Source: Sycobia sp. Sy_11
Lineage: Eukaryota > Arthropoda > Insecta > Hymenoptera > Epichrysomallidae
DNA: 64,000 nucleotides
Assembly: GCA_018907035.1 (NCBI GenBank)
Contig: JACCIC010000051.1
Coordinates: 2,437,001-2,501,000 of the forward strand
Direction: 5' to 3'
Of this stretch, positions 25,216-38,800 are shown in pieces. Below the pieces are notes generated by a model. It saw only the letters and a list, made by a program, of their open reading frames with translations, did not search any database and was not told the origin of the DNA. Made by a program: the position numbers and the translations under genes. Each line of letters starts with the position of its first letter. Within the stretch, counting starts at the first letter, position 1.

Positions 25216-27625
25216 AGCTACTGCAGCTGCGTGCTGGGATTGGAATCTGATTAATCGCGAAATGCGGCGTGGGTGGCAGGGCGAAGGAGAAGGGGGTAAA
25301 TGGTCGTCGCGGTTATTCTGCCCTTTGGCGCGGCGGTGACTCGCGTCAAAGGATATTCGGTTGGGTGGAGAAAAATGCGAGGAAAAAGGAATCGAACTTT
25401 AGTAATGTAAGAACGGCTAAAAGTGGAATTTGGCTCGATGCTCCAGAAACTGCTGAATTTGTGGAAAGATTTTTCTTATATAGAGAATGACGGGAAAAAG
25501 TTCAAAACGACAATTTTAGAGAAGACTTTGCGACTCTCTTGAATTCAGCTCTTTCTTCTTGATTTTTCCTCCTTTTTTTTAGACTCGCTTTAGATTACGA
25601 AGATAGCGGTTGAGCCCCGCGAGAATGCAAAAGTTTCATTGGATCTTTTAAACAAGGATTTGATTCCGAGATACTTTTCTCTACGTTCAAACAGAGATGG
25701 TAATCCTCGGACTTACGATCCGTTGAAATTATTCTCAAAATAACGCACTATCTGTAGATCCTATTGTAATTCTCTTATAATGTTAAAATAATTTATCATT
25801 GATGAGTATCGCTAAAACAAGTGTGTGTGAAATTCTATTGAACAGATGGTAATGATAATGAATTCTTCTTCTTTTCGTTAACATTATAAAACTTTTCCAA
25901 CTTCAATAACGCTTTTAAACACTTATGATGATACGATTTGTTCATAAAACATTGGGCGACTAGTATTTATGCTAATTTTTTGAATCATAAACACGGTTCG
26001 TATGCATTCTCTTTACAACTCATTGCGGATTCTTCAACCTTTCTATATTCGACTTGCACATTTTTCATCGTCCGTCGGCGTAGGTTTTTTTTTTTTTAAC
26101 GTAATAAAGCATCCCCTTTCGTGTACGATTTTCTTCGTAATATAAATTTATAGTTCGATTTTATGTAAACTTTTCTTTTAATTGGCTTTTTATATATACG
26201 TATACAAGGGAATGTAGTTATCAGATTAATGGACAGAATAACATAGACTGCTGACGTCTTCAACAAAATTCTAGTTTAGTTTGCACGCAATTCATATTAA
26301 ATCAGATTTAATTTTATCTTTTATACTTCATCAAGTACACTTGGACAGGCATACGAACTCGTGGTAAACATTTGAATCGTATCTTATACGGTCTATAATC
26401 TTATACGTCGTATCGTCCAATACTGATAAATTTACATCCATCTATCGATCGGTCAACATCAACCTATCCCGAATTCTCCTTCGTCTTGTAAATCACCATT
26501 GGCAAGTCAGGCAGTCGATTTTCTACAGAATAGGCAAACTCGCGGTTTATCCAGCTCGATGGGGGAGCCTAGCGTTATTTATTTTTCAGCCCTCACGCGC
26601 GAGAATTATTCGTTTACGCGCATAATTCTTCGTACTCGGCACCATCCCTCATATATGCTTCGTTGAACGTTATCGATCTATCGTTTCATTCCTCGAACGA
26701 TTCTACGGTGTTCCGCCTTTTATATTCATTTAATCCATTTGGGGGAGGGGGGGGCATCGATTGATTCGTATTTTATTTCCGCGAGACTTTGTTCGAAGCG
26801 CTGGCTTTCTCCGATTTGCGTTTGCTTGTATGGGACGAAATCGGGTCGACGCGCCAAATCCGATGCAAAATATTAAGAAACGACGCGAGGAGTGCAAAAT
26901 CATCGTGTAGGAATGAAAACATCCCCGGCCCCGTACCGATTTTTTCGACACCCCTTCGTAGCGCGATAGTAGAGCTCTGATGGAATTCCTCGAGAGGCGT
27001 GATGCTCTTCAACGCCTCCCCCCTCACGCGGCTGCTTTAACAACTCTCGCACGGACTTTCCTCGACCGCCAATTGTAGGAACAGCTGCAAGGGAAGAAGC
27101 TCATGCGAGAACGTTTCAACAGAAAGATGGGATAAGAAAAAATTTAAAATAGAAATCACAATTATTTGCACTTCTTCTGGACTTTTAATTTTGCCATTAA
27201 TAGGAATTTTCGTAATATTTTTCAAAGTATATAAGTCTAGAGGTTATGCCACGTATTCTGCTATTTCTTTTATTGTACTAGGCGGGACTTGCCTTTTAAC
27301 CATTGTCGATGGAATCGAGGGGCGTAAGTGTATGAATATTCCCAAAACTCAATTTACATTATATACGAGGGATGGTAATTGTTTTGATAGGACCGACGTT
27401 GTAGTTCATGCCCAATGGATTTTGACGAAGGAATGAACGAAAATTTGCCGAAAAATATCATTTTTTGTTCCTATGAATAATACCGAATAGAGCTGTATGT
27501 GCCGAAAATACGGCAAACATAGTTGCATTCGATTTTCATAAGATCGCGAGATAAAGAATATTGAAAGAAATGGGTAAAAAATGGTAGTTTTTGGCAAATT
27601 TACGTTTCGGCAAAGGTCCGGAACG

Positions 27626-27762
27626 TCACAGACTGTCCTTGTTTATAATATTTTCTCCTCCTACATAGAGTTCGAAATATAAAATTATTGTACCAAATAA
27701 ATACATAAAGTAACGAGTCTATTACGATTGCGTTACGGAGATCCTTAGTAAGATAACGAGGT
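27626..27762 (+). mobile_element. MITE copy 1 (TIR CAGACTGTCCTT family), decayed
   Basis: Begins CACAGACTGTCCTTGTTTATAAT, as in the copies at 35.6 and 54.95 kb. It shares downstream blocks with the 54.95 kb copy (TCGAAATA, then an AATAAA-rich stretch with AAAGTAACGA). The right end retains only TTAGTAAGATAAC of the expected inverted repeat. Non-coding; probably a non-autonomous DNA transposon relic. Confidence 0.6.
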
Positions 27763-28265
27763 TTATAATCTTTGACATATACATGCAAACGAGTTTTAGA
27801 GCAATGGTTTAAGTATTATTAATTATATGAAGAGAGCGATTTCAATTGCGGAAGGAAAAAGAAAATTTGGAAGTTAAAGGAAGAAAATCTGAAAATATTA
27901 AGTATTCACTTATGCCATAGTTCACTGATTATTGGCCAGCTTCTCGGGTATGCCAGTGCGAAGCGTACATTAACTTCAAGTTATTTTTTCCCGCTAATAT
28001 TTAGGAAGATTCAATTTTCCCTTTAAAATATTTGAGCATCGTCATAGTATAGATCGAGTACGTTATATTTATTTCCTAGGAATCTAATGAGAGAAATTAG
28101 AAACTATTTTAATTTTATATAATTATTATGACTAGATTATCCTGAAAGAAAAATATGGTTTGTAAAAGACGATCTAACTCCCCTCTTCCCCTAACTTATC
28201 TAAGCATATCCCATTAAATAGAATCCAATGTTCTGAGAAAATATTCTCCAGACCTCCCTCCCCCT

Positions 28266-28279
28266 CTCTCATTCACTCT

Positions 28280-28315
<36 letters not shown>

Positions 28316-28322
28316 ATATAGA

Positions 28323-28371
<49 letters not shown>

Positions 28372-28443
28372 CGGCTGCGTGTCACTTTGACACGACCGAT
28401 CGCTATGCGAATGCACGCCTACGATATCGATTTCGTCCGAGTC

Positions 28444-28492
<49 letters not shown>
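28266..28492. repeat. (CT)n-(TA)n-(TA)n microsatellite cluster
   Basis: CT runs (28,266-28,315), a TA run (28,325-28,369) and another (28,451-28,491), with about 75 bp of unique sequence between the two TA runs. Confidence 0.95.
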
Positions 28493-28495
<3 letters not shown>

Positions 28496-28739
28496 CACGT
28501 TAAAAGGCAGAGAGCCCCCAATACATATGTCCGTCCGACACGCGCGAATTCATTATTTAAGGCTCCCACTTCAGCTCCTATATCGCGGCGGCTGGCCGTG
28601 ACCGTCGAGGGGAATCCGACCCCCGCCCCTCGAACGACGAAGAAGCGCGGCGCTTGATTCTGGGGCCGAGCAGAGGGGGGCGTACATACGTGTTTTCATT
28701 TATTATTGTATATATAGTATGTGTGTACGTATAGATCCT

Positions 28740-28747
<8 letters not shown>

Positions 28748-28774
<27 letters not shown>
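28748..28774. repeat. (TA)n microsatellite
   Basis: Perfect TA run; a third TA tract within 450 bp. Confidence 0.95.
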
Positions 28775-28775
<1 letters not shown>

Positions 28776-28778
<3 letters not shown>

Positions 28779-31195
28779 TACTCGATCGGAAGCAGCCGCG
28801 GGTATTATAATATGCGTACTGGAGAGGGGTTGATTGGGGAACGGAGGAAGTTGTTGCACGAGGGATACTTTCGCGAAGCCATCGATCCCTCGTCCTGGAA
28901 CAGATTCTACGTCCGAAACCTATACCTTCGATACGCATGAAGATACGTAGGGCCCCAATCGGATCGTCGTCGTTAAGTAAACGAGAGAGAGAGAGAGAGA
29001 CGCGTATGCTCTATACCAGTGCGTTTGGAGGATATTAACGCGATAGGCGCGCGCGCGCGAGCGACGATGCAAAACAACGACTTTACGGACGCTCCGATGA
29101 GACACTGACTACAGATACAATAAAACTTGGCCTCGGAGCAATTCCAAGCGTATTTCGAAGATGAGCGATATACACGTTTCGAATGAGTAACGAAAAGCAA
29201 AGGGTGGCTCAGTTGCGTGCGCGGAAAGCTTGCGCGTCTATCTCACAACGTCCAATGACCGTGTGGATTTGCAGTCTCGTCGAATGCAGTTTCTTTTGGA
29301 AAGTGTGCAAAAGCAAAATTAGCTCTGTCAGTATATTTCACGTTCATTGCAATTCCTTATAATATCGCGCGTGCTTAACATGTTCACGAGGCATTTATGA
29401 AGAATTTGCGATATTTTTCTAGTATTCTCTCATTTTCATATTTATGATCATTTAATTTCCATGGGGATAATTTATTTCACCGAAGATCAGACGCAATTAA
29501 TGCCGTGATGATTTGCTTCATTTTTACGTTGTCGATTCAGAAAAATAACTTGTAAATAAAATTCATTTTTAATTCGCTTTGTCATCCGAGGGTGGGCTTT
29601 CGGCCTGTCCTAAGAATAAACCTATGCAAACATACAAGTATAGAAGTAGAAACGTTTTAGGTACATACACGGAAGTATACATTTCTTCCCATTAAAAGAC
29701 GAAATCCTTTGTTTCTAAACCTTGAGTTATAAGTCAGATCTCGAAGCCGTTTTTTCATCTAACGAATAGTTTCTCATTCTGACAATAACCTCGTTATATA
29801 TACAATAATGGATTTTCTATCGGAATTAACAAATGTCCATTAAAATCTAGCCTCGACCCCCCATAGTTATTTGCCTCGCGTATAGTAACAATCAGATTTC
29901 GCTTCGATAATCCATTAAGGGGGCGTGGATAGTTTCGTCCTATACTTGTATCTTGGGACTCGAATTTTTTTCTTTCTTCAATTAATAGCTCCTTTCGTAA
30001 TTGACTTTCACCTATTAAGATTTAAGCGGCAACAGGACAGTGTCGAGCTTTGCCTTCAAGATTATTTTGGTAGTATATCGATTTCATTATTATACTTTGC
30101 GAATCGTTGCATAATGCCAACAGTATCGATATATATGTACGCTTACGCGTAAAACATCAGAAGCGATTAGATTTTTTCGATTCGTTTCAAAATATAGTTT
30201 ATAATTTTTGCGAATTACACTATGTCTTAAAATAAGAGATTACGACGAAAGTTAAGCTTGCGACGATGGAATAACAATTTTACCATCTATGCTGCAAACA
30301 ATACAGTTAGGAATACATATATTTCTATTTATATTTCTATATATATTTATTAGTGAATTGAGCAAAATCTATATAGTTCAATTAAAACAAGCAATTTGCT
30401 AAAACTGTGAAATATGTGTCAGTCAACGAAAGGATTTCTTACAGGAACATTTAACTGATTATAATCTTCTGATGCGAAAAAAAAAACATTTTTCAACAGT
30501 GCATATAACATATTATATAAATTCACCGTCGGCGATCGCTTCTTCTGAAAAAAAAAATTGCATACACTATCCTTTAATCGCTCACGTAGGACATGAGTTA
30601 ATAAAGTGGACGAAGCAAATAAATCCGCGTACCAAGTAACTTCGTACATCCCTATTTACTTTATACGATACGTGAAATAACATATTGATTTTATACAATG
30701 TTTTTTCCACATCACCGACACGGCGGCATTCCTCCATCGTGGAACGAATTTTTTTTTTCAGCTCAATCCCAGCTGGACGATATTTATGATAATAAATTTT
30801 TTTCCGTCAATAATACGAATATTTACTTATTTACTTATTATTATTAAATAATTCAATAATGATTTAACGAGTCAATATTTATTCGGCGAATCAATTCTCC
30901 TCTATCGTAAAAAATCTATACTAAATACGGACTCGGTGTATAAATGCTTCTGAATAAACAATAATAAAACAAAAAATCAAACGAACAAAAATACCTGAAA
31001 TTATAATATAATACGATTTTCCAATTGTAACGTGTTATATAAGCATCCGATGTACGTACAAGCAATTCACGCCGTTTACGAATTAACGCCCCTCCGAAAG
31101 CCGAATTATCAATGAAAAGCCTTTGCTTCTCTCAGTGTCTGCACCTTAATTGCATAAATTAAACACTCGTCAGATATCCTAAATGTATAATGTTT
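28776..31195. other. Gene-poor AT-rich stretch
   Basis: No exon recognised. Contains a short GA run (28,983-29,000) and a GCGC tract (29,049-29,060). ORFs here are short and without motifs. Confidence 0.5.
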
Positions 31196-31199
31196 TGAA

Positions 31200-31202
<3 letters not shown>

Positions 31203-31243
<41 letters not shown>

Positions 31244-31480
31244 TATATATACATTTATACATACGTCGTGGCTTCAACTTGGAAAATCCATCCAATCGCA
31301 TTAAATCGAGGTACTATAACGCTTCCCGAGAGTCTCTCTCTCTCCCTCTCTCTCTCCCTCTCTTCCTCTCTTCTCTTTCAGGACTGTACCGGCTTCGGTT
31401 GCGGAGAGACTGAGAAGGGACGGCCAAGGGCGTGAGGGGGTTGGGGTATCGAGAGAGATAGAGAGAGAGAGAGAGAGCGA
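31203..31480. repeat. (TA)n, (CT)n and (GA)n microsatellite cluster
   Basis: TA run at 31,203-31,251, CT-rich run at 31,332-31,380 and GA run at 31,451-31,478. It leads into a CpG-rich patch (31,380-31,900). Confidence 0.95.
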
Positions 31481-32485
31481 GGGTCAAAAGGCCAACGTCT
31501 GTCCTGCGATACGACTCCGCGCGGGATGCTAATAATGGAAACGGAAAAGTCGCTTAGCGTCGCGAATCGATCATTTAACTCTCGAAACGAACGATCGATC
31601 TTTTTTTTTTATCCATGCGAGCGCTCGCTTGTCCACCACCGTTAAGGAAGACCGATTAACCGAAATTTTTTCCCCTACCCCTCCTCGTCCAACCTCCTTC
31701 GCGCCCTGCGCAGCCCCTCTGGGTATACGAGCGTAGTGCGAGCCCGTGTTACCCCCGCCCCCCTTCTATCGCGCCTCGATGAAGATGGTCTTTTATTAAA
31801 CTTCTTTAATTGGCGAGCGCCCTGCAATTTTTCCCGTGGCCAACGGGGGACGAACCGGCACGCGGGAGTCGACGAAGCGGGCGCCAAAGGTGAAATTTCA
31901 ACGGGATAACTGTCATTCGATTGCGTCATTGTATTTTAATTAAAAGTTACTTCCGCAGGATTTATTCTCTAACGAGTAAGTTTATACGGATGTATTTTTA
32001 AAAAAAAAAAATGGATTTATCGCTTTTACAATAGATTTCAATAATAATAATAATTTTATATTATTTTCTGTTTCGCTAATTTTGAACAGTTAGTTTAACG
32101 GGATTTTTTAATTATAAATCTTTTAAATAGATTTTTGTAGATTTTATTAAATTTCTAAAATATACAGCATCTATAGGAAAAGTCAAACCATGAACATGGA
32201 CTATTTCAAATGATTGAGAAATAAATATTTTCTATAATAACAGCGCAAATATCGATCAGAAATGTCTTTTGGCTTTTGTTAAGATTTAAGGAATGAAAAA
32301 ATCTACTGCTTATTCAATAATATCGTTAAATAAATTTAATTAATATTTAATTAATAGCTTTAGTAGTCGAAATTTATATGAAGCTAAAAAAAGAGGTTTT
32401 GCACGCAAAGCTTCTTACACAGTAATGCCGTGTCTACGAAATTCGAGATATTGCGACAGACAAGGGGAACTGTATAACTTTAAGA

Positions 32486-32511
32486 CACACACACACACAC
32501 ATATATATATA
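32486..32511. repeat. (CA)n-(TA)n microsatellite
   Basis: Short CA run followed by TA. Confidence 0.9.
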
Positions 32512-34222
32512 CTCATAGTTTGTGGGGCGAAAAATCTAAGAACGTTCAAATCGCAAGCAAATACCCCTTTCGACCCTCGAGCGAAGAGTAAAATTTTAAC
32601 TGTAAAGTCATGAAATAAAAATCTAATAAGTTCTTGATTTCGAAGTTTTTTTCGTTTCAATGCTTTTTATAGAATTTTTCCATCAACCATAAAAGAACAG
32701 GGTATAACGCCTATTATCTGATGTTTATTCATTTATCAAAAGAATTTAATCTTACATTATGCATCATGAGCGTGATATGTAAATATACTAACATATAGTG
32801 TAGGGGGAAAAATTTTTGCGTATGTTTCTTGAAAAAAAAAAAGGAAAAGTGAACAAGTAAACGTAGATGGCGAGCGGGAGGTATCCTGGGACACAGGACG
32901 TGAGGCACAGCTACTGGTTGGGATGCAGGGCGCACTACTCGCTGCCACCGATTTGGAGGGGAGAGGGATCTCCGACTCTCTTCTAAATACAATTACGGTT
33001 AAAAATCAAAAATAGTAAGTATTTTAATTATGAATAATTCTTATAATCGCGCTCCCCTTATCGTTTCGAAACGTTGGAAGCAACAAAAAAAATTAAATAA
33101 AACTATTGAACAATTAAATCGTAAATAATAAAGTGATAAACATTTGTTTCAAACTCCATTGAAATGCAGCATGCCCTTATTTAGTTTCTTAAAATTCTAG
33201 CATTGATCAAAGATTTCTAAAAGAAGATTTATTTGAAATATTATGAAATAATCGTTAGTACATTTACGTTTATTCATAAAATATCTTCAGAATTGTATTC
33301 TTTATTTTCTTTTTTATTTTTACACCTGCTTTGCCAAAAGATATTTTCAATATTTTACGCCCAGAAACTTTGTACATCAAATTGAATTATTATTATTATA
33401 ATTTATGTACTCGATTATTTTACGTATTATAAAAATAGCTAAAATATGGATGTTAAATCCGCTTTGTTAGAAAAAAAATTTTTATCGAACAGAAGGAGTA
33501 TTCGAACGGATTATATGATACTTTCTCGAAATCAACTTAGAAAAATGTTATAAAACTTATTTTCGGATCATCTGACAGAAAGCATAGAAAATTCAGATTA
33601 ATCTGCCGATATCTGGCTATTGTCTAAATTAAAACCAAGTAAATTATAAAACTTGGAAGTTTGGTAATCAAGAAAAAGGTCCATTTTATGTTTTTTTACG
33701 TCATTTTAGATGAAAATAAAAATGTTCGATTTATCTCAATTAGTCTAGTTCACGCGAGAATTAGTGTGCTACAATCGGCATAATACTCTTTTCAATCACG
33801 TCTCGCTTGTTGACTTGTCGAACACAGGGACTAGCAGCTTCTTCTTGGTTTTAAATCCGGCACCAAAGGCGGCGCAAAGAGCCTCGTACCGAGGGTTGCG
33901 TGCGCAGTCGTCGCTCGAACTTTTCTGCCGCCACAATCTCGCCTGTCGAACGCTGCTCTCAAGTCAACGCGTTTTATTCGCAATAGCTGCGCCGCTTGTG
34001 CTCCGCCGGCATTAATTGTCTCACCTCGTCGTTTCGTCGTTCCATCGCGGAAATATAATGGAAATTCTCGTCTGTAGCTTTGACGATACGCGCATTATTA
34101 TGCACTTCCAAAAGACCGACATCAAACTGGCCGATTGGAATTTTCATATCGTGAAAAATTTCACGCTCGTTCCACAAAGCTGGAAAATTCGATTGGCATT
34201 TCGCTCTTCAAAAAGGACATAG

Positions 34223-34223
<1 letters not shown>

Positions 34224-34280
<57 letters not shown>

Positions 34281-34353
34281 AGGATCGAACCTTTCCGCCT
34301 GGGCGAAAAGCGAATGCGGAAATTATAATAATGATACTACTACTACTACTACT
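34224..34353. repeat. (TA)n and (ACT)n microsatellites
   Basis: TA run of about 26 units (34,224-34,276) and a trinucleotide ACT run (34,336-34,353), 60 bp apart. Confidence 0.95.
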
Positions 34354-34532
34354 AACAACTAATACTAACTATGGCTTTTGAAATACAATAGCGCGCCCCC
34401 GTGCAACAGCATCGGCACCAGCAGCATATCCGCTCCAGTTCAATTCCCGCGTTGATGCGGCGCATATCCCTCGTCTCTACCCTTTATCATCTCAGCCCGT
34501 GCGCACGCGGCGACCGATCGCTAGCTGTATAT

Positions 34533-34890
34533 ATATATATATACACACATATATAGCAGGGCCGAAAATTAATCACAGCGTTTCGACGGTCGCGCAGTAG
34601 CGCGTGTGCAGCGAAAAACAAACGCATGCGGGGTCTGGACGCGGACGCATACTGCTGGGAGGAGGCGAAGTTTCCCTCTGTTTGGCAGTGGTAGTATATC
34701 GCTCCCGCGCGCATCTATTTTTTTTTTCCTTTTTTCCGGCGGCGACGGCGCGCGGCGCAGCTAGCGGGACGGGCGATGCGTGTAAATTTCCGCTTTTCGT
34801 CCTCTGTCCAAATATATATATATATATATATATAGATTTTTTTGGAGAGTTGAAATCACCCGAGCGTTATCTCGCGCGCGCGCGCGCGTA
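34533..34890. repeat. (TA)n, (TA)n and (CG)n tracts in a CpG-rich islet
   Basis: TA/CA run near 34,530-34,555, TA run at 34,811-34,834 and an alternating CG tract at about 34,873-34,888. The surrounding 34,380-35,150 is CpG-rich and has no recognisable exon. Confidence 0.85.
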
Positions 34891-35575
34891 TGCTTTGTGC
34901 GCTCAGGGTGAGAATATCTGTATAGGCACGCGGGCGCTGAAATCGTCACGAGAGATTGGGCAAATTTTATATTTCGTTATGTATTAAATTTTCGCCTGGC
35001 TTAGTGGCCGGTTTTATCGGAATTCGGCGGCGCTGGACGATTTTCAAGAAGGAAAAAGAATAACAAACGCAGAATTTGAGCTGTTCGCGGAAATACGGCT
35101 GGGAGCGGGAAAAATACCGGAAAAATTCAGAGTGACAGTGGAGGTAATGGTGCGCGATAATCTAGAGGAATATAAAATTTTTAATTGCACAATTGTTTGC
35201 TCTGGTCATGCAAGATTGATATATTTTCCGAGTATCGACGTGTTGGACAGAATATTTAATAAATTTACGCTGGAATTATGAATTAGTTCATCGATTAAAA
35301 ATAATTAATATTTAATAATTGCAGAGTAACGGTAAATATATATCGATTCATTCGATTAATAACAAACAGACTAAGTGTATTAGTGAACGATCTTACTTTT
35401 ATTATTACTTTTTTATTTAATGAACATTCCTAGATTTCGATATTAATTAATGAACGAAATTTATTAAACATCTATCTCTCCCATATTTTATGGTACATTT
35501 TAATAGATTAGAAAAGATTATTATTGATCTTAAATAGACTTTGTAGAATCACATAATTGTGTTTACAATGAAAAT

Positions 35576-35690
35576 CCAACTGTCCTTGTTTATAATGTCC
35601 CCCGTATAATTGGAAATAAAAATGAGCTACTTCCTAAAAACTAATAAGAAATATAATAAATATACTATTTTTAGCAAAGGGTAATACTAA
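35576..35690 (+). mobile_element. MITE copy 2 (TIR CAGACTGTCCTT family), decayed
   Basis: CCAACTGTCCTTGTTTATAAT, then CCCCCGTA and GGAAATAAAAAT, matches the left half of the 54.95 kb copy. The right end TTTTTAGCAAAGGGTAAT is a diverged form of TTAGTAAAGGACAG. Non-coding. Confidence 0.55.
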
Positions 35691-35699
35691 GCGCAACCA

Positions 35700-38000
35700 C
35701 TAGCAAAGCTACCGAATCTGTAAATCTGCTTCGTCCAAAGTTACGAGTCGCTTCAGTTCCTCACGAGGCGCTGCAAAAAAACAAGGTCACTCCCACTGCC
35801 ATTAAAATTTTAATTATATTGTCTTATGAATAATGTAAGATCGATTAAAATACTTGTCAGTCCATTAAAATGTGTAATAGTATATTTGCTAAGATACATC
35901 TGGCAAAGAAATAGGGGAGGAAAATTCATTCATAGCATATCCATCTATACTTATGCATAGTTATACAGATTCACAGTTTACAAAAATCGTCCTAAATACA
36001 ACTTTATCTTTCCGATAAAATATATCCAAGCATGACAAGTACGTGTAGAAATTGCATATTGTTCGTATACTCTGCCGACAAAGTCACGTTCCCGCCTTCG
36101 CCATAAAACTTTTGAATCTTGGGTGTTTACTTCGTAGAGCCTCAGACGCTATTTAATACAGATATTTAGAAGATTCTATTCTACCTTAAAGCCTAAGTAC
36201 GAAAAGTGCGACTTTTGCGTAAGATTAAACATCAAAAAATGAACCACCAAAACCACCAAAATCTTATTTAATAAAATTTTTATATATAAATTCAATGTTG
36301 TACAGTATTGTGATGTACTCAGTAGATAAGAGCTTACACTTACACTTGTAGCAACTACGCTGTATGTATGCGAATATAACTCACAGTCCAAGACGAATTC
36401 AATTACGGGCAGACGAGATCGAGCTTATACATATTTATGAAATAAGGAACGCGAATTACCATATAATATGCAATATTTATATAAATAAATGAATTATTTT
36501 TTTATAATAAACAGTTGTAATCGATTTATGTAAAAATAGTTCATGTTTATTATTAGAAAGAGTTTTAGGACACTTATCATTTTGTACTGTTGAACGTAAC
36601 ATTAGTTTTTAATTCAAATTCATATCATCTGAATTCCCCTAATTTATCTTATTGCGAATATTTTACAAATTTTAGTGTTTATTTTCCTATCTATTTAATC
36701 TATAAATTTTCATTTTATTTAATTTGAAAAGGACTAAAATCTGAAAATTGGCATTTCTTCCAAAGATACATCATTTTCTTTACATTTATATATTTCTTTG
36801 ATGATTATTAGACTATCCATTATCTTTTGTTTACAATTTACCTTTTTACTATATTCGCTGCTCAAACAAATTTCTCTGTGACCTTTATATATAAACAATT
36901 AAAAATCTATCATTCGTCAGATTCAATATCCATCGATGCTGTAAAGAAAAATTGTTTCAATAAGCTCGTCGTTAAAAATATGTTTTTTTTTCTATTATTC
37001 TACCACGCATGTCCTTGACAAAAAATTGATAACAGAGAATCTTCTTTTCTATTACAACACTTTCGAAACTACCACACCCTAACGATAAAGGATGGTCCGC
37101 TGGGCGAAATGTCTTGGTCGAAGTGTTGCTTAGGGAGTACGCGAAGATGTCGTAAGCGACCGCGACCTCTACATTATTCGGGCGCTTCTGTAGATTGAAC
37201 GTAAAAGTCTAGTGTGGGGGAAAATCTCTCATTGAGGGCAGCTTAGACGAGGCTTATCGTACAAGTTTCGGAATTGCGCGAGGTGAGCACTGAGCGCCGC
37301 TACCCCGGCGCCATCTTTTCAGGAGAGTTTTTCGCGTTCCGATCAACCGGCGTTGCTGAACGCATGTCGAAGGACGAATTTACAAATCTTCCAACCGCGA
37401 GCGGGTTCGTTTTTGGGATTTATTATCAAACGCGGATACTAGAATTTTAAACGGTTTACGTCCGAATTGTCGTTCAGTTGAAAATCGATTGTTTTTTGGT
37501 TGGTCTCAGGATAAAGAGTAAATATTTTATTTTTAGACACTACAATGTTTCATTTTTGAACCCAATTCAGTTCCGAATCATCTGCTCAATTAAGGCGCAG
37601 CTGTGCACGCAGAATAAAACACCTGCAAATAGTACTGAATTTCTTTCAGAAATGGAGTGCAAAATTAGATACTTAACCTATGATGACCGGATAAAAATAA
37701 ATTGAGTTTCTTCTGCATATACCCTAGAGCCCTTGTTTGGAATTATTCTGCAGTTGGAGCGAAATATTCGGAATTAGCCAACTAGTGGGAAGAGTACTAT
37801 ACATGAAGGGAAATTTTACAGTCTTTCTGAGTCACAACAATTATATACATAGCAAATTCAAGTTTACAAAATAATATGGAAAATAAAAGGTTTTTTTATA
37901 TTGGATCTCCAACGTAAAAAGTTCTTATTTCCGATCATAATCAGGGTTTTATATCAATGACAACATAAAACATACATTAGTGAAAATATTATTTAATTAT
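35700..38000. other. Gene-poor AT-rich stretch
   Basis: No exon or repeat family recognised. A somewhat more complex patch (37,080-37,460) contains CpG but is not open over a useful length in any frame. Confidence 0.5.
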
Positions 38001-38009
38001 AGCAATGGC

Positions 38010-38800
38010 ATTTAGTCATAATTCAGTCAATTTGTGGATTCCGTCTCAAACAAATTTCTCGTCTTTTTAGGCTGGAAATTTCTCAAAACAATTCTCGATA
38101 CCTTCAGATGTAGTGGAGCGTGATCCGATTAGGGCATTCTGCATTATTCGAAACAAATGGTAGTTAGAATTGGATAAAAGCGGTAACATCTGTAAGGCGA
38201 GTGGGTCCGACAGCGATTGCTGTCTTGGAAAATGAACGTTTCGTTGTCTGCTGTTTAGTCTGACCGTTTGGCCCTTTTCATTCCTTTTTCGCCAATTCGT
38301 AGTAGACCACACCTTTCTGATTCAGCCAAATATAAAGCATTACATCGTTCGCATAGATTTCGCGCTTAGACTGCAAGGACTCTGGTTCGCTGTGTTTGTA
38401 TCACGATTTCTTGCGCGCTGGATTTTCTTAATCGATCCTTTACCTCCAGTAACGATTCGATGCAAAAACGATTTCTTTTTGAAATGATGAAGAAAAAATT
38501 TCAAAGTGAAAAGTAGATTTTTGAGGTTTCTAAGCTACAAGTCGTGCGGCATTCAATTTCCTAATATTTTGGTAAATCCCATTGATTTTGGACGCTTGAA
38601 ATTAGCTTAACGTCTTAATATCAACGCTGCAACAAGTTCTAGAAAAATTTTCGTCCAGGAGTGCCGCGTTTTTTTATCCTCAAACATTTTTGGCTGTCTT
38701 GAGCGCTCTTTGTCCTCGATATCAAACCACTTTCCACGCATTCTAACATCTTGAGAATATTCAGTAAAACTTTCTGACACGTTCAACGCACAAAATAAGA
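38010..38800 (-). pseudogene. Mariner transposase fossil
   Basis: Broken Tc1/mariner-superfamily transposase on the minus strand. In order along the protein, and in changing frames, one can read: a helix-turn-helix end with a DIEDKERS block near 38,720; a KMFED block; a weak match to the usual VPYEL block near 38,570; FLHRIVTG followed by GKGS, where the catalytic GDEKW block stands in intact relatives (first Asp lost); VMLYIW; and a C-terminal part SNYHLFRIMQNAL near 38,150, then KDEKF and DGIHKL at about 38,015-38,070. The longest open piece is 81 codons (38,312-38,067). The central catalytic DNA/HD block is missing or unreadable. No terminal inverted repeats were found. It cannot encode an active enzyme. 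Confidence 0.8.

Larger units (their letters stand above)
22231..27620. other. Gene-poor stretch with CT, GT and GA satellites
   Basis: No recognisable exon. Contains (GT)n 24,304-24,325, (CT)n 24,607-24,641 and 24,892-24,914, a GA block at 25,141-25,215 and CpG-rich patches at about 24,400-25,330. An 81-codon plus-strand ORF at 27,191-27,436 has two hydrophobic stretches and four Cys but resembles nothing I know. Confidence 0.5.
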
